DNA of 64,000 bases from an uncultured Microbacterium sp. (GCF_947489255.1 NZ_CANLCY010000004.1:1-64000); one strand, 5' to 3'; counted from the stretch's first letter, positions 46,918-56,964 are shown. Notes: a model not told the origin generated them from the letters alone. Made by a program: numbers and translations.

Positions 46918-48209
46918 GCACCACCGCCGCACACCCGGAGGCCGCGTCCTCCGAGGCGCTCGACACCGCCGTCGTCGTCAGCTGGAAGGCGCCCATCGTC
47001 TACGGCGTCATCACGGTGCTGGCCGCCGTGCTGTTCGTCGTCGCCCGTCAGGACGGAGACGCGGTCTTCCGCATCTCGAGCCCCGGCGAGTTCCTGCAGT
47101 TGCCCGAGGTCGTCCTCGGCGGCGTCGTCACCGGCATCGTCTGCACGGTGCTGCTCGCGCTGGTCACGCTCGCGAGCGTGCTCATGGTGCGCGCGCGCCG
47201 GCGTCCGCCGATCTGGCTCGCCGTGATCTTCGCCCTGGTGTTCATGGTCGGCTTCCTCACGTGGGCGGCCGCAGGGGCGACCACCTCGGTGATCCCGCTG
47301 ACCGGTCTGCTCGCCGGTGGGCTCAGCCTGTCGGTCCCGCTGATCTTCGGCGCCATGGCGGGCGTGCTCAGCGAGCGCGTCGGCGTGGTGAACATCGCCA
47401 TCGAGGGCCAGCTGCTGGCAGGAGCCTTCACGTCCGCGATCGTCGCCACCGCGACGGGCAACCCGTTCATCGGCCTCCTCGCCGCGGGCGTCTCCGGTGT
47501 GCTCGTGTCGTTCGTCCTGGCCGCTTTCGCGATCAAGTACTTCGTCGACCAGGTGATCGTCGGTGTCGTGCTCAACGTGCTCGTGGTGGGTCTGACGAGC
47601 TTCCTGTTCTCGCAGGTGCTGGCGCCCAACGCCGCGACGTTGAACTCGCCGCCCCGCTTCCCGCGTCTGCCGATCCCGTTCCTGGCCGATATCCCCATCA
47701 TCGGACCGATGCTGTTCAACCAGACGATCATCGTCTACCTGATGTACGTCACGGTCGCGCTGGTGTACGTCGGGCTGTTCCACACGCGCTGGGGGCTGCG
47801 TCTGCGCGCGGTGGGGGAGCACCCGCAGGCCGCCGACACGGTCGGCATCAACATCGCGAAGACCCGGTTCTGGAACGTCTCGCTCGGCGGCGCCATCGCG
47901 GGCCTCGGCGGCGCGTTCTTCACGCTGGGCTCCGTCGGTGCGTTCAACAAGGAGATGACGGCCGGCGCCGGATACATCGCCCTCGCGGCGGTCATCTTCG
48001 GCCAGTGGGACCCCATCCGCGCCACCCTCGCGGCCCTGCTGTTCGGGTTCGCGTCGAACCTGCAGAACACCCTCGGCGTGATCGGATCGCCCGTGCCCAG
48101 CGAGTTCATGCTCATGCTGCCGTACGTGGTGACGATCTTCGCCGTCGCCGGTCTCGTCGGAAAGGTCCGCGGCCCCGCGGCCGCCGGCAAACCATATATC
48201 AAGGGCTGA
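46914..48209 (+). CDS. Nucleoside ABC importer permease 2
   Basis: A 431-residue partner permease of the same family (RVGVVNIAIEGQLLAGAF; GLRLRAVGEHPQAADTVGI). GTG 46914 overlaps permease 1 by four bases and follows aggaggcggcccg. Together with the lipoprotein and ATPase it completes a nucleoside uptake system. It has an extra N-terminal pair of membrane segments before the family core. Confidence 0.92.
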
Positions 48210-48251
48210 CCCAGCCCGCTTCCCCTTCACGAGAGGACCCTCTGCACCACG

Positions 48252-48653
48252 ATGACCGACATCGACTGGGATGAACTCCGCGCCGCGGCGACGGACGCCA
48301 TGCATCGCGCGTACGCGCCCTACTCCCGCTTCAAGGTGGGCGCCGCGGCGCTCGTCGCCGACGGGCGCATCGTCTCGGGGTGCAACGTCGAGAACGCGTC
48401 CTACGGCGTGACCCTGTGCGCCGAGTGCGGCCTGGTGTCCGAGCTGCACATGTCCGGAGGCGGCCAGCTCGTCGCCTTCGTGTGCGTCGACGGCGAGGGG
48501 CGCACGCTCATGCCGTGCGGCCGCTGCCGACAGCTGCTGTTCGAGCACGCCATCCCGGGGATGCTGCTCGAGACCGTCAGCGGCATCCGCACCATCGACG
48601 AAGTGCTGCCCGACGCCTTCGGCCCGCGCGACCTCGAGGAGGCGGCCCGATGA
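48252..48653 (+). CDS. cdd: Cytidine deaminase
   Basis: It converts cytidine and deoxycytidine to uridine forms. The 133-residue tetrameric-type enzyme has zinc ligands Cys56 (CAEC, with catalytic Glu58), Cys89 and Cys92 (PCGRC), and substrate residues in GCNVENASYG. It follows the permeases by 42 bases and overlaps deoA by ATGA, placing salvage enzymes directly behind uptake. Confidence 0.96.
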   Translation: MTDIDWDELRAAATDAMHRAYAPYSRFKVGAAALVADGRIVSGCNVENASYGVTLCAECGLVSELHMSGGGQLVAFVCVDGEGRTLMPCGRCRQLLFEHAIPGMLLETVSGIRTIDEVLPDAFGPRDLEEAAR

Positions 48654-49960
48654 CCCTTCGACAGGCTCAGGGACCGGTGGAGTCGTATGACGCCGTCGAC
48701 ATCATCCGCTCCCAGCGCGACGGCAAGGCCATCACCGAGGGCGAGATCCGCTGGCTCGTCGACGCCTACACGCGCGGCTACGTCATGGACGCCCAGATGT
48801 CGGCGTTCACGATGGCGGTGCTGCTCAACGGCCTCGGACGCGATCAGATCCGCGTGCTGACCGACGCGATGATCGCCTCGGGCGAGCGCATGGATTTCGG
48901 ATCCCTCGGCAAGGTCACCGTCGACAAGCACTCCACGGGTGGTGTCGGCGACAAGATCACGTTGCCGCTCGCACCCCTCGTCGCCGCTTTCGGCGTCGCG
49001 GTGCCGCAGCTCTCGGGCCGCGGTCTCGGCCACACCGGTGGCACGCTCGACAAACTCGAGTCGATCCCGGGCTGGCGCGCGGCGCTGTCCAACGACGAGA
49101 TCATGGCGCAGCTGCGCGACGTGGGCGCGGTCATCTGCGCCGCGGGCACGGGCCTCGCCCCCGCCGACAAGAAGCTGTACGCGCTGCGCGACGTCACGGG
49201 CACGGTCGAGGCCATTCCGCTGATCGCCTCGAGCATCATGTCGAAGAAGATCGCGGAGGGCACCGATTCGCTCGTGCTCGACGTGAAGTTCGGTTCGGGT
49301 GCCTTCATGCAGGACATCGAGCGCGCGCGCGAGCTCGCCGAGACGATGGTTGCGCTGGGCACCGACTCGGGCGTGAACACCACGGCCCTGCTCACCGACA
49401 TGAACACCCCGCTCGGTCTCGCCATCGGCAACGCCAACGAGGTGCGCGAGTCGGTCGAGGTGCTCGCCGGGGGCGGACCCGCCGACGTCGTCGAGCTGAC
49501 CGTCGCCCTGGCCCGCGAGATGCTCACGCTCGCCGGTCAGCCGGATGCCGACGTCGAGGCGGCGCTGAAGGACGGTCGCGCGATGGACGTCTGGAAGCGC
49601 ATGATCCGCGCCCAGGACGGCGACCCGGATGCCGCCCTCCCCACGCCGCGCGCGACCCACACGGTCGTCGCCGAGCGGTCGGGCGTCGTCTCTCGCATCG
49701 ACGCGCTGCCGTTCGGCATCGGCGCATGGCGCCTCGGTGCCGGGCGCGCGCGGGCGGAGGACGCCGTCGTGCACGCCGCGGGCATCGACCTGCACGTGAC
49801 CGTCGGCCAGTCCATCACCGCCGGTCAGCCGCTGTTCACCCTGTCGGCCGACGATGAGACGCGCTTCGCGCGCGCGCTCGACGCCGTCGAGGGTGCGTGG
49901 CAGATCGGCGACACCGCCCCGGCGGCGACGCCGATCGTGCGGGAGCGGATCACCGCCTGA
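48650..49960 (+). CDS. deoA: Thymidine/pyrimidine-nucleoside phosphorylase
   Basis: It splits thymidine, deoxyuridine or uridine with phosphate into base and pentose 1-phosphate. The 436-residue protein has the phosphate-site signature VDKHSTGGVGDK (91-102), SGRGLGHTGGTLDKLE and KIAEGTDSLVLDVKFGSGAF. Its first ten residues, MTLRQAQGPV, are encoded by an interspersed family F repeat rather than by conserved enzyme sequence; the enzyme proper begins at about residue 13 (YDAVDIIRSQRDG). It overlaps cdd (ATGA) and add (TGATG). Confidence 0.95.
   Translation: MTLRQAQGPVESYDAVDIIRSQRDGKAITEGEIRWLVDAYTRGYVMDAQMSAFTMAVLLNGLGRDQIRVLTDAMIASGERMDFGSLGKVTVDKHSTGGVGDKITLPLAPLVAAFGVAVPQLSGRGLGHTGGTLDKLESIPGWRAALSNDEIMAQLRDVGAVICAAGTGLAPADKKLYALRDVTGTVEAIPLIASSIMSKKIAEGTDSLVLDVKFGSGAFMQDIERARELAETMVALGTDSGVNTTALLTDMNTPLGLAIGNANEVRESVEVLAGGGPADVVELTVALAREMLTLAGQPDADVEAALKDGRAMDVWKRMIRAQDGDPDAALPTPRATHTVVAERSGVVSRIDALPFGIGAWRLGAGRARAEDAVVHAAGIDLHVTVGQSITAGQPLFTLSADDETRFARALDAVEGAWQIGDTAPAATPIVRERITA
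48654..48675 (-). repeat. Family F repeat inside the deoA reading frame
   Basis: The 22 bases after the deoA ATG are the reverse form of the repeat found at 1-85, 6.7 kb and 27.1 kb (cccttcgacaggctcaggga, then cc). In this frame it reads TLRQAQGP. Insertion at the very start of the gene kept the frame and the ATGA overlap with cdd. Confidence 0.85.
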
Positions 49961-51090
49961 TGGCATCCGGAAAGAAGGACACCGTGGCATCCGACGACTT
50001 CCGTATCGGTCGCACGAAGATCGCCGATCTGCCCAAGGTCTCGCTGCACGACCACCTCGACGGCGGTCTTCGGCCGCAGACGGTGCTCGAACTGGCCGAC
50101 GAGGTCGGTCTCGACCTGCCCGCCGACGACGCGAAGAGCCTGGAGGCGTGGTTCTCCGACCACATCGACGGCGGTTCGCTCGAGGACTACCTCGAGAAAT
50201 TCGACGCGACCGTCGGCGTGATGCAGACGCGCGAGGGTCTCGTGCGGGTGGCCCGGGAGTTCGTCGAAGACCTCGCCGCCGACGGCGTCGTCTACGGCGA
50301 GGTCCGCTGGGCGCCGGAGCAGCACCTCACGCGCGGCCTGAGCTTGGACGAGGTCGTGGACGCCGTCCAGGAGGGCATCGAGGAGGGTGAGGATGCCGCG
50401 GACGCCCGCGGTCACGACATCCGCGTCGGTCAGCTGCTCACCGCCATGCGCCACACCGACACCTCCCGCGAGATCGCCGAGCTCGCCGTCGCGTGGCGCG
50501 GGCGCGGCGTGGTCGGGTTCGACCTCGCCGGGGCCGAGGACGGGTTCCTCCCCAGCCGTCACCGCGCGGCGTTCGACTACCTCGCCGAGCAGTTCTTCCC
50601 GACGACCGTGCATGCGGGTGAGGGTGCCGGTCTGGCATCCATCCGCTCCGCGCTGATCGACGGACGCGCCCTCCGCCTCGGTCACGGCGTGCGCATCGCG
50701 AACGACCTCGACGTGGTCTCCCGCGAGGGCGAAGACGTGCAGGTCACCTTCGGCGACCTGGCGCGCTGGGTGCGCGACCGCGAGATCACGCTCGAGCTCT
50801 CGCCGACGTCGAACCTGCAGTCCGGCGCCGTCACGGCGTGGGGCGACACCATGGACGCCCACCCGTTCGACCTGCTCTACCAGCTCGACTTCTCGGTCAC
50901 CGTGAACGTCGACAACCGCCTGATGAGCGCCACGACGCTCACCCGCGAGCTGGGGCTGCTGGCGGAGGCGTTCGAGTACGACCTCGATGACCTCGAGGCC
51001 TTCCAGCTGAACGCCGCCGCGGGGGCCTTCCTCCCGGTCGAGGAGCGCGAGGAGCTCATCGAGATCATCAGCGAGGGCTTCCAGCGCTGA
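49960..51090 (+). CDS. add: Adenosine deaminase
   Basis: It converts adenosine and deoxyadenosine to inosine forms. The 376-residue amidohydrolase-fold protein has zinc ligands His30 and His32 (HDHLDGG), HAGEGAG with catalytic Glu, LGHGVRI, and SPTSN; NVDNR follows. It is last in the nucleoside operon, coupled to deoA by a TGATG overlap. A GTG eight codons in (VASDDF) is an alternative start. Confidence 0.94.
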   Translation: MASGKKDTVASDDFRIGRTKIADLPKVSLHDHLDGGLRPQTVLELADEVGLDLPADDAKSLEAWFSDHIDGGSLEDYLEKFDATVGVMQTREGLVRVAREFVEDLAADGVVYGEVRWAPEQHLTRGLSLDEVVDAVQEGIEEGEDAADARGHDIRVGQLLTAMRHTDTSREIAELAVAWRGRGVVGFDLAGAEDGFLPSRHRAAFDYLAEQFFPTTVHAGEGAGLASIRSALIDGRALRLGHGVRIANDLDVVSREGEDVQVTFGDLARWVRDREITLELSPTSNLQSGAVTAWGDTMDAHPFDLLYQLDFSVTVNVDNRLMSATTLTRELGLLAEAFEYDLDDLEAFQLNAAAGAFLPVEEREELIEIISEGFQR

Positions 51091-51101
51091 GTCTCGTCGA
51101 G

Positions 51102-51129
51102 GGGGCGCGTACCTGCCGGTGCGCGCCCC
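51102..51129 (+). terminator. Terminator of the nucleoside operon
   Basis: Arms ggggcgcgtacc / ggtgcgcgcccc pair over 12 positions (one wobble) with a 4-base loop, 12 bases after the add stop, followed by ttcg. Confidence 0.72.
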
Positions 51130-51170
51130 TTCGCCGTTCGCGGGCACGCCTTCCGCCCGTGGACGATGGT

Positions 51171-51228
51171 CGAGTGTCCCCGACACCCGGGATGGCGTGC
51201 GGGGTCGTCCGGGTGTTCTGGACACTCG
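51171..51228. repeat. Long palindromic element, family C copy 1
   Basis: A 58-bp element: outer arms cgagtgtcc / ggacactcg and inner cgacacccgg / ccgggtgttc (9 of 10). It lies between convergent add and the response regulator. Copy 2 at 56965 has the same ends and exactly the same length. Confidence 0.83.
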
Positions 51229-51283
51229 AGGAGGATGCGTGCCGGGGCGGCCAGCTGCGCGGCGCGCGAGGCTCCGCGTCGGG

Positions 51284-51967
51284 CTATGCCGGCGGGGTGG
51301 CGACCGTGTAGCGGGTGCTCGGCCGGCCGGCGGTGGAGTAGTCGAGGCTGCGGACGCACTCGCCGTCGTCGGCGAGGTGCTCCAGGTATCGCCGACAGCT
51401 CACCCGCGACAGACCGAGATGGTCGGCGACCTCGGCCGCGCTCGCCGAGCGGAGATCGCCGATGGCGGTGCGCACCAGGTCGAGCGTGGGTTGCGACAGC
51501 CCCTTCGGCAAGGGCCGCCGTGTCGCCGGTCGCATGACCGCATCCACGCCCCGCTGATTGAGCGATCCCGCCATCGCCGCGGACGAGCGGCGCTCCGCCA
51601 GCACATCGTCGATGCGGGCGTGCAGCTCGCCCGCGGTGAACGGCTTGACCAGATAGTGCTGCACCCCCATCAACCGCGCTGTGCGCACGGTGTCGACGTC
51701 GCGCGCGGCGGTCACGGCGATGACCTCGGGTTGGTCGAGCCCGGCATCCCCGCGCACGGCGCGGAGGGCGTCCAGACCGGAGAAACCCGGCAGGTGCACG
51801 TCGAGCAGCACGAGATCGGGTCGGAGTTCCTTCACCGCCGCCACGGCATCCGGTCCGGTTCCGGCCGTCCCCACCACCTCGCACGCGGCGTGGGCGGCGA
51901 CGAACAGGCCGTGCAGCGAGGCGACCGCGGGCTGGTCGTCGACGACGAGGACGCGCAGCACCATCAC
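51284..51967 (-). CDS. Response regulator, CitB/DcuR type
   Basis: A 227-residue two-domain regulator: receiver (about 4-125) with phospho-Asp56 in LVLLDVHLPG and Lys in HYLVKPF, then a helix-turn-helix (about 165-210; AEVADHLGLSRVSCRRYLEHL) as in CitB, DcuR and DctR. It is coupled to the histidine kinase gene (GTGA, or ATG three bases later). With the kinase it is divergent from tctCBA, so it probably activates tricarboxylate uptake. Confidence 0.9.
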   Translation of the reverse strand: MMVLRVLVVDDQPAVASLHGLFVAAHAACEVVGTAGTGPDAVAAVKELRPDLVLLDVHLPGFSGLDALRAVRGDAGLDQPEVIAVTAARDVDTVRTARLMGVQHYLVKPFTAGELHARIDDVLAERRSSAAMAGSLNQRGVDAVMRPATRRPLPKGLSQPTLDLVRTAIGDLRSASAAEVADHLGLSRVSCRRYLEHLADDGECVRSLDYSTAGRPSTRYTVATPPA

Positions 51968-53550
51968 GAGACCCGCTCGGGTTCGGGGAGCAGGACCTCG
52001 AAGCGGGCGCCGCCCAGGGGCGAACGCGAGACACGCGCGTGGCCGCCGCGACGACGCGCGACGCGCCGCACCAGGGCGAGGCCGATGCCACGCGCGCGGT
52101 GCCGGGTGTCCTTGGTGCTGACTCCCTCCTCGAACACGCGGTCGTGGAGCGCCTCGGGCACCCCCGCGCCGCTGTCGTCGACGATGATCCGCACGGCGGC
52201 GGTCGTGGCGTCCACCGTCACCCTCAGACGATCGCCCGGGCGACAGGCCTCCAACGCGTTGTCGAACAGGTTGCCCACCACGGTCACGATGTCGCCGACC
52301 GCATCGGCCGGCGGCGTGCCGTCGGCGACGATCTCGAGCGCGACGTCGAGCTCGCGCGATCGCGCCAGCTTCACCGCCAACAGCGCGGTCAGTTCGCTGC
52401 CGAGGCCCGCGGCATCCGGCCCCAGATCCAGCGACCCGCCCGGACGCACGCGCGCGATGAAGTCCCGGGCCTCGTCGTACGCGCCGAGTTCGAGCAATCC
52501 CGAAACCACGTGCAGGGAATTCGCGAACTCGTGCGCCTGGGCGCGCAGGCCCTCGGTCAGCGACTGCTGGCCGTCCATCTGCCGCAACGCCTCGTGCAGT
52601 TCGCTGTGGTCGCGCAGCAGCAGGGTCGCACCGACCAGGCGCCCCCGGTCGTCGCGCAGGCCCGTCGAACGGGCGATCACGGGACGCTCCCCGGCGAGCA
52701 CCAGACGGCCGCCGGGCTCGCCGTCCTCCATCACCTGCAGGAGCGGGCCGTCGAGCGTCTCGTCGGCACGGCGGCCCTGCAGGGGACCGCGGTCGATGAT
52801 GCGCTCGGCGGCGTCGTTCGCGCTCGTGACGACGCCGCGATGATCGACGCGGATCACTCCCTCGCTCAGGCGGTGCAGCATGGTCTCGCGCTCACCGACC
52901 ATCTCGGCGATCTCATCGGGTTCGAGTCCGAAGATCCGTCGGCGGATGAGAGCCGCCACCCAGGCCGCGCCGAACACTCCCGCCACGGCTGCTCCGCCGA
53001 ACGCGAGCAGCAGCCCCGGCAGCCTCGCCTGCAGATCGGCCGCCAGCTCCGACTCCAGCACGCCCACCGACACCGACCCGATGATCTCGGCACCCGCGTC
53101 GTCCTCGCCGGTGTCGCCGTCGGCGTAGACGGGCACCTTCACCCGGTACGACTCGCCGAGCGTGCCCGTCTCGGTGCCCGACCACACCTGCCCCGACAGC
53201 GGGATCGACGGGTCGGTCGACACGCCCTCGCCGATGCGGTCGGGGTTCGGGTGCGAGAAGCGGATGCCGTCGACGTCGGTGACCACCACGTAGGTGAGCG
53301 ACGACGCCTCCCGGATGACCTCGGCGACCGGTTGGATGACCGCTGCGGGGTCGGGGTCGTCGAACGCTTCGACGATGACGGGCAGGCGCGCGATCGACAG
53401 AGCGACACCGACCATGCGTTCGCGGTAGGAGTCGCGGATCGCGCTCTCCTGGATCCACACGGCGACGAGCCCCGCCCCGAGGGTCACGACGCACACGATC
53501 GACGCCTGCAGCAGCAACAGCTGCAGTCTCAGCGACAGTGCTCGGACCAC
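51964..53550 (-). CDS. Sensor histidine kinase, CitA/DcuS type
   Basis: A 528-residue membrane sensor. Two membrane segments (about 10-33 and 180-202) enclose a CitA-like extracytoplasmic PAS/Cache domain; then a cytoplasmic PAS domain (about 222-320), a SpoOB-type histidine block with His340 in AHEFANSLHVV, and an ATPase domain (NLFDNALEA, DDSGAGVP, GIGLALV). This family senses citrate or C4-dicarboxylates directly from outside. It is divergent from the tripartite transporter. Confidence 0.92.
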   Translation of the reverse strand: MVRALSLRLQLLLLQASIVCVVTLGAGLVAVWIQESAIRDSYRERMVGVALSIARLPVIVEAFDDPDPAAVIQPVAEVIREASSLTYVVVTDVDGIRFSHPNPDRIGEGVSTDPSIPLSGQVWSGTETGTLGESYRVKVPVYADGDTGEDDAGAEIIGSVSVGVLESELAADLQARLPGLLLAFGGAAVAGVFGAAWVAALIRRRIFGLEPDEIAEMVGERETMLHRLSEGVIRVDHRGVVTSANDAAERIIDRGPLQGRRADETLDGPLLQVMEDGEPGGRLVLAGERPVIARSTGLRDDRGRLVGATLLLRDHSELHEALRQMDGQQSLTEGLRAQAHEFANSLHVVSGLLELGAYDEARDFIARVRPGGSLDLGPDAAGLGSELTALLAVKLARSRELDVALEIVADGTPPADAVGDIVTVVGNLFDNALEACRPGDRLRVTVDATTAAVRIIVDDSGAGVPEALHDRVFEEGVSTKDTRHRARGIGLALVRRVARRRGGHARVSRSPLGGARFEVLLPEPERVS

Positions 53551-53601
53551 GCTCCATTCTCACCCGGCCGCCGACCGGCGCCGAGTGCGGATCGCGACCA
53601 A

Positions 53602-53627
53602 TAGTTGCCGAACTCGTTCTTAGTTGC
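53602..53627. promoter_or_regulatory. Candidate response-regulator site upstream of tctC
   Basis: TAGTTGC occurs twice as a direct repeat (53602-53608 and 53621-53627, 19 bp apart) in the least GC-rich part of the 170-bp kinase-tctC gap, about 95 bases before tctC. Spacing near two helical turns suits a dimeric response regulator. Link to the CitB-type protein is inferred. Confidence 0.45.
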
Positions 53628-53720
53628 GCAAGCGCGACGGCATCCGGGTGCTCTGCCTACCGTGAGCGATCAACGGGGAGGCGACGGCGCCTCACCCGAA
53701 CTCGAAGAGGAGTACCGCGC

Positions 53721-54737
53721 ATGCGTCGCACCACCATCGCCCTCGTCCCCCTGGCCGCGCTGTCGCTCGCGGCCCTCACCGGCTGCAACCCGCAGGGCGC
53801 GGGCGCCGGCGGAGCCGCCGCCTCTCAGGACGCCGCGGCGATCGACTCCGTGAACATCGTCGTCCCCGCCGACCCCGGCGGCGGCTGGGACCAGACCGGC
53901 CGCGCCGTCTCCGACGTGCTCACCGGCGACGAGCTCGTCGGCACCGCGGCCGTGAGCAACGTCGGCGGCGCCGGCGGCACGGTCGGTCTCGCCTCGCTCG
54001 CCAACGAACGCGACCCCTACACGCTCATGGTCACGGGCCTGGTGATGGTCGGAGCCGTCGAGACCAACGCCGCCGAGAACCGCATCGAGGACACCACCCC
54101 GATCGCCCGCCTCACCGAGGAGCCCCTCGTGGTCGTGGTCCCCGCTGCGAGCGAGTACCAGACGCTGAAGGATCTCGTCGACGCGGTCGTCGCCGACGGT
54201 CAGGGCGTCACCATCACGGGCGGCTCGGCCGGCGGCGCCGACCACATCCTGGCGGGGCTCCTGCTCGAGGAGGCGGGGCTCTCGGGCGCCGACATCACCT
54301 CGAAGCTCAACTACGTGCCCAACGCCGGCGGCGGAGAGGCGGTGTCGCTGCTGCTGGGGAACAACGCGGCAGCAGGGATCTCGGGAGTCGGCGAGTTCGC
54401 CGAGTACGTCGAGTCGGGTGACCTGCGCGCCCTCGCCGTCTCGAGCGAAGAGCCCGCGGCGCTTCTGCCCGACGTGCCGACCATGACGAGCGAGGGCTAC
54501 GACGTCGTCTACACGAACTGGCGCGGGCTGCTCGCCCCCGGGGGGATCAGCGAGGCGGATGCCGAGGGCCTGACCCGGCTCGTCACCGACATGCACTCCT
54601 CCGACGCCTGGAAGAGCGTGCTCGAGGAGCGGGGCTGGACCGACGCCTTCCTGACGGGAGACGAGTTCACCTCCTTCGTCGAGGAGAACATCGTCGACGT
54701 CTCGGGCACCCTGAAGAACATCGGGCTGGTGTCGTGA
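53721..54737 (+). CDS. tctC: Tripartite tricarboxylate transporter substrate-binding lipoprotein
   Basis: A 338-residue TctC-type (Bug family) binding protein, here a lipoprotein (signal ending LAALTGC at about 23), as expected in a Gram-positive cell. The Bug-family blocks IVVPADPGGGWDQTGRAV and NVGGAGGTVG near the N-terminus contact the carboxylate ligand. gaggagt precedes ATG 53721. It starts tctC-tctB-tctA. Confidence 0.92.
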   Translation: MRRTTIALVPLAALSLAALTGCNPQGAGAGGAAASQDAAAIDSVNIVVPADPGGGWDQTGRAVSDVLTGDELVGTAAVSNVGGAGGTVGLASLANERDPYTLMVTGLVMVGAVETNAAENRIEDTTPIARLTEEPLVVVVPAASEYQTLKDLVDAVVADGQGVTITGGSAGGADHILAGLLLEEAGLSGADITSKLNYVPNAGGGEAVSLLLGNNAAAGISGVGEFAEYVESGDLRALAVSSEEPAALLPDVPTMTSEGYDVVYTNWRGLLAPGGISEADAEGLTRLVTDMHSSDAWKSVLEERGWTDAFLTGDEFTSFVEENIVDVSGTLKNIGLVS

Positions 54738-55285
54738 CGACCACCGACGCACCGGGGGCGGCGACCGTTCGCCCCCGGTGGGGCGCCGACCGGATCGGCA
54801 ACGCGATCTTCGCGGGCGTCGTCTTCGGTCTCGGCGTCTTCGCCCTCGTCGGGGCCTTCGCCATCCGCGTCCCGGCGGGGGCGGCGATCGGCCCTCAGGT
54901 GTTCCCCTTCGCCGTCGCGGTCATCCTGCTCGGCTCCGGCGCCGCGCTCGTCATCGCCGCGTTGCGCGGCCAGGTGGCACCGCGCGAAGAGGGCGAGGAC
55001 ATCGACCCGGATGCCAAGACGGACTGGTTCACGATCCTGAAGCTCGTCGCCCTGCTGGTCGCCGTGCTGCTGCTTCTCGAACTGCTCGGCTGGTGGATGG
55101 TCGCCGCGTTGCTGTTCGGCGGCGTGGCATGGAGCCTCGGCGCCAAGCGCCCGTGGGTCGCCTTCCTCGTCGGTCTCGTCATCGGCATCGGCACCCAGCT
55201 CCTCTTCGGTGAGGGCCTGGGCCTCTTCCTTCCCCGCGGGGCCGCCTTCGACTGGTGGTACGGCCCCGGACCCCTGTTCGGCTAG
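54734..55285 (+). CDS. tctB: Tripartite tricarboxylate transporter small membrane subunit
   Basis: A 183-residue TctB with four membrane segments (about 22-44, 52-75, 98-130 split in two, and 137-160) and a charged loop EEGEDIDPDAKTDW between the second and third. GTG start overlaps tctC by GTGA. It partners TctA in the membrane. Confidence 0.9.
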   Translation: MTTTDAPGAATVRPRWGADRIGNAIFAGVVFGLGVFALVGAFAIRVPAGAAIGPQVFPFAVAVILLGSGAALVIAALRGQVAPREEGEDIDPDAKTDWFTILKLVALLVAVLLLLELLGWWMVAALLFGGVAWSLGAKRPWVAFLVGLVIGIGTQLLFGEGLGLFLPRGAAFDWWYGPGPLFG

Positions 55286-55297
55286 GAGACCGTCGAC

Positions 55298-56959
55298 ATG
55301 GATGCTGTCAACTCCCTCATGGAGGGCTTCGCCACCGCGTTGCAGCCGGAATACCTGCTGTTCGCGCTCCTCGGCGTCATCATCGGAACCGCCGTCGGCG
55401 TGCTCCCGGGCATCGGGCCGGCCATGACCGTCGCCCTCCTGCTGCCCCTGACCTACTCGCTGTCGCCGACAGCGGCCATCATCACCTTCGCGGGGATCTA
55501 CTACGGCGGGATGTACGGGGGCTCGACCACCAGCATCCTGCTGAACACGCCGGGTGAGTCGGCATCCGTCATCACCGCCATCGAGGGCAACAAGATGGCC
55601 AAGCTCGGCCGCGGCGCGGCGGCTCTGGCGACGGCGGCGATCGGGTCCTTCGTCGCCGGGACGATCGCCACGGTGCTGCTGACCCTGTTCGCCCCGCTGC
55701 TCGCGCGCGTCGCCGTGAACCTGTCGCCCGCCGACTTCGTGGCCCTCATCGTGGTGGCCTTCGTCACCGTCGGGGCGCTGCTCGGGTCATCGCCGGCTCG
55801 AGGTCTCGCCTCGCTCGGCATCGGTCTGCTGGTCGGGCTCATCGGGACCGAGGCGACCACCGGTCAGGCGCGGTACACGATGGGCGTCCTGGCGCTGTCG
55901 GACGGCGTGAGCGTCGTGCTCGTGGCCGTCGGCCTGTTCGCGGTGGGGGAGACCCTGTACGTCGCCGCTCGTCTGCGCCACGGACCCATCCCCGTCATCC
56001 CGGTCACACGCGGATGGCGCAATTGGATGACCAAGGAGGACTGGCGTCGTTCGTGGAAGCCGTGGCTGCGCGGGACCTTCATCGGCTTCCCGATCGGAAC
56101 GATCCCCGCCGGCGGTGCGGACGTCGCGACCTTCCTGTCGTACGCGAGCGAGAAGAAGCTGTCGAAGAACCGGGAGCAGTTCGGCCGCGGGGCCATCGAG
56201 GGCGTCGCCGGACCCGAGGCGGCCAACAACGCCGCCGCGGCCGGCGTGCTCGTGCCGCTGCTGACCCTGGGGCTCCCGACGACGGCGACGGCGGCCATCA
56301 TCATCACGGCGTTCCAGTCCTACGGCATCCAGCCCGGTCCTCAGCTCTTCCAGAACCAGGGCGATCTGGTGTGGGCGCTGATCGCGAGCCTGTACATCGG
56401 CAACGTGCTGCTGATCGTGCTGAACCTGCCGCTGGCGGGGCTGTGGGTGAAGGTGCTGCAGATCCCGCGTCCGTACCTGTACGCCGGCATCCTCACCTTC
56501 GCGGTGCTGGGCGCGTACGCGGTGAGCTTCTCGACGCTCGACATCGTGATCCTGCTGATCGTGGGGGCGCTCGGGTACTTCATGCGGCGCTTCGGCTTCC
56601 CGATCGCGCCGCTCATCGTGGGGCTGATCCTGGGCCCCATGGGCGAGCAGCAGCTGCGCAAGGCGCTGCAACTGAGCCAGGGCAACGTCGCCGACCTCGT
56701 GCTGCACCCCTTCGCCGCGTCGGCGTACGTGCTGCTGGCGGTGTTCCTCGTGGTGGGGCTGTGGCTCAAGCGCCGTCAGAGCCGCTACGAGCGGGCCCTG
56801 GAGGCCTCGCTCGCCGCGACCGAGGGGCACCCGCAGGCCGGCGTCGACCACCTGTGGGAGCCGGGGGAGCGTCCGACCGACGTGCGCACCGACACGATCC
56901 GAGCGGAGCTCGCGGCCGAGAGGGCCCGGGCCGCGCGGGGCGAGCCACCGCAGCCCTGA
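55298..56959 (+). CDS. tctA: Tripartite tricarboxylate transporter large membrane subunit
   Basis: A 553-residue TctA with about 12 membrane segments. The family hallmarks [38 protein letters not shown] and [18 protein letters not shown] [14 protein letters not shown] are all present. A cytoplasmic tail of about 60 residues is rich in Arg/Glu. It uses the ion gradient to import citrate-type acids delivered by TctC. A family C palindrome starts 6 bases after the stop. Confidence 0.94.
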   Translation: MDAVNSLMEGFATALQPEYLLFALLGVIIGTAVGVLPGIGPAMTVALLLPLTYSLSPTAAIITFAGIYYGGMYGGSTTSILLNTPGESASVITAIEGNKMAKLGRGAAALATAAIGSFVAGTIATVLLTLFAPLLARVAVNLSPADFVALIVVAFVTVGALLGSSPARGLASLGIGLLVGLIGTEATTGQARYTMGVLALSDGVSVVLVAVGLFAVGETLYVAARLRHGPIPVIPVTRGWRNWMTKEDWRRSWKPWLRGTFIGFPIGTIPAGGADVATFLSYASEKKLSKNREQFGRGAIEGVAGPEAANNAAAAGVLVPLLTLGLPTTATAAIIITAFQSYGIQPGPQLFQNQGDLVWALIASLYIGNVLLIVLNLPLAGLWVKVLQIPRPYLYAGILTFAVLGAYAVSFSTLDIVILLIVGALGYFMRRFGFPIAPLIVGLILGPMGEQQLRKALQLSQGNVADLVLHPFAASAYVLLAVFLVVGLWLKRRQSRYERALEASLAATEGHPQAGVDHLWEPGERPTDVRTDTIRAELAAERARAARGEPPQP

Positions 56960-56964
56960 CGCCT

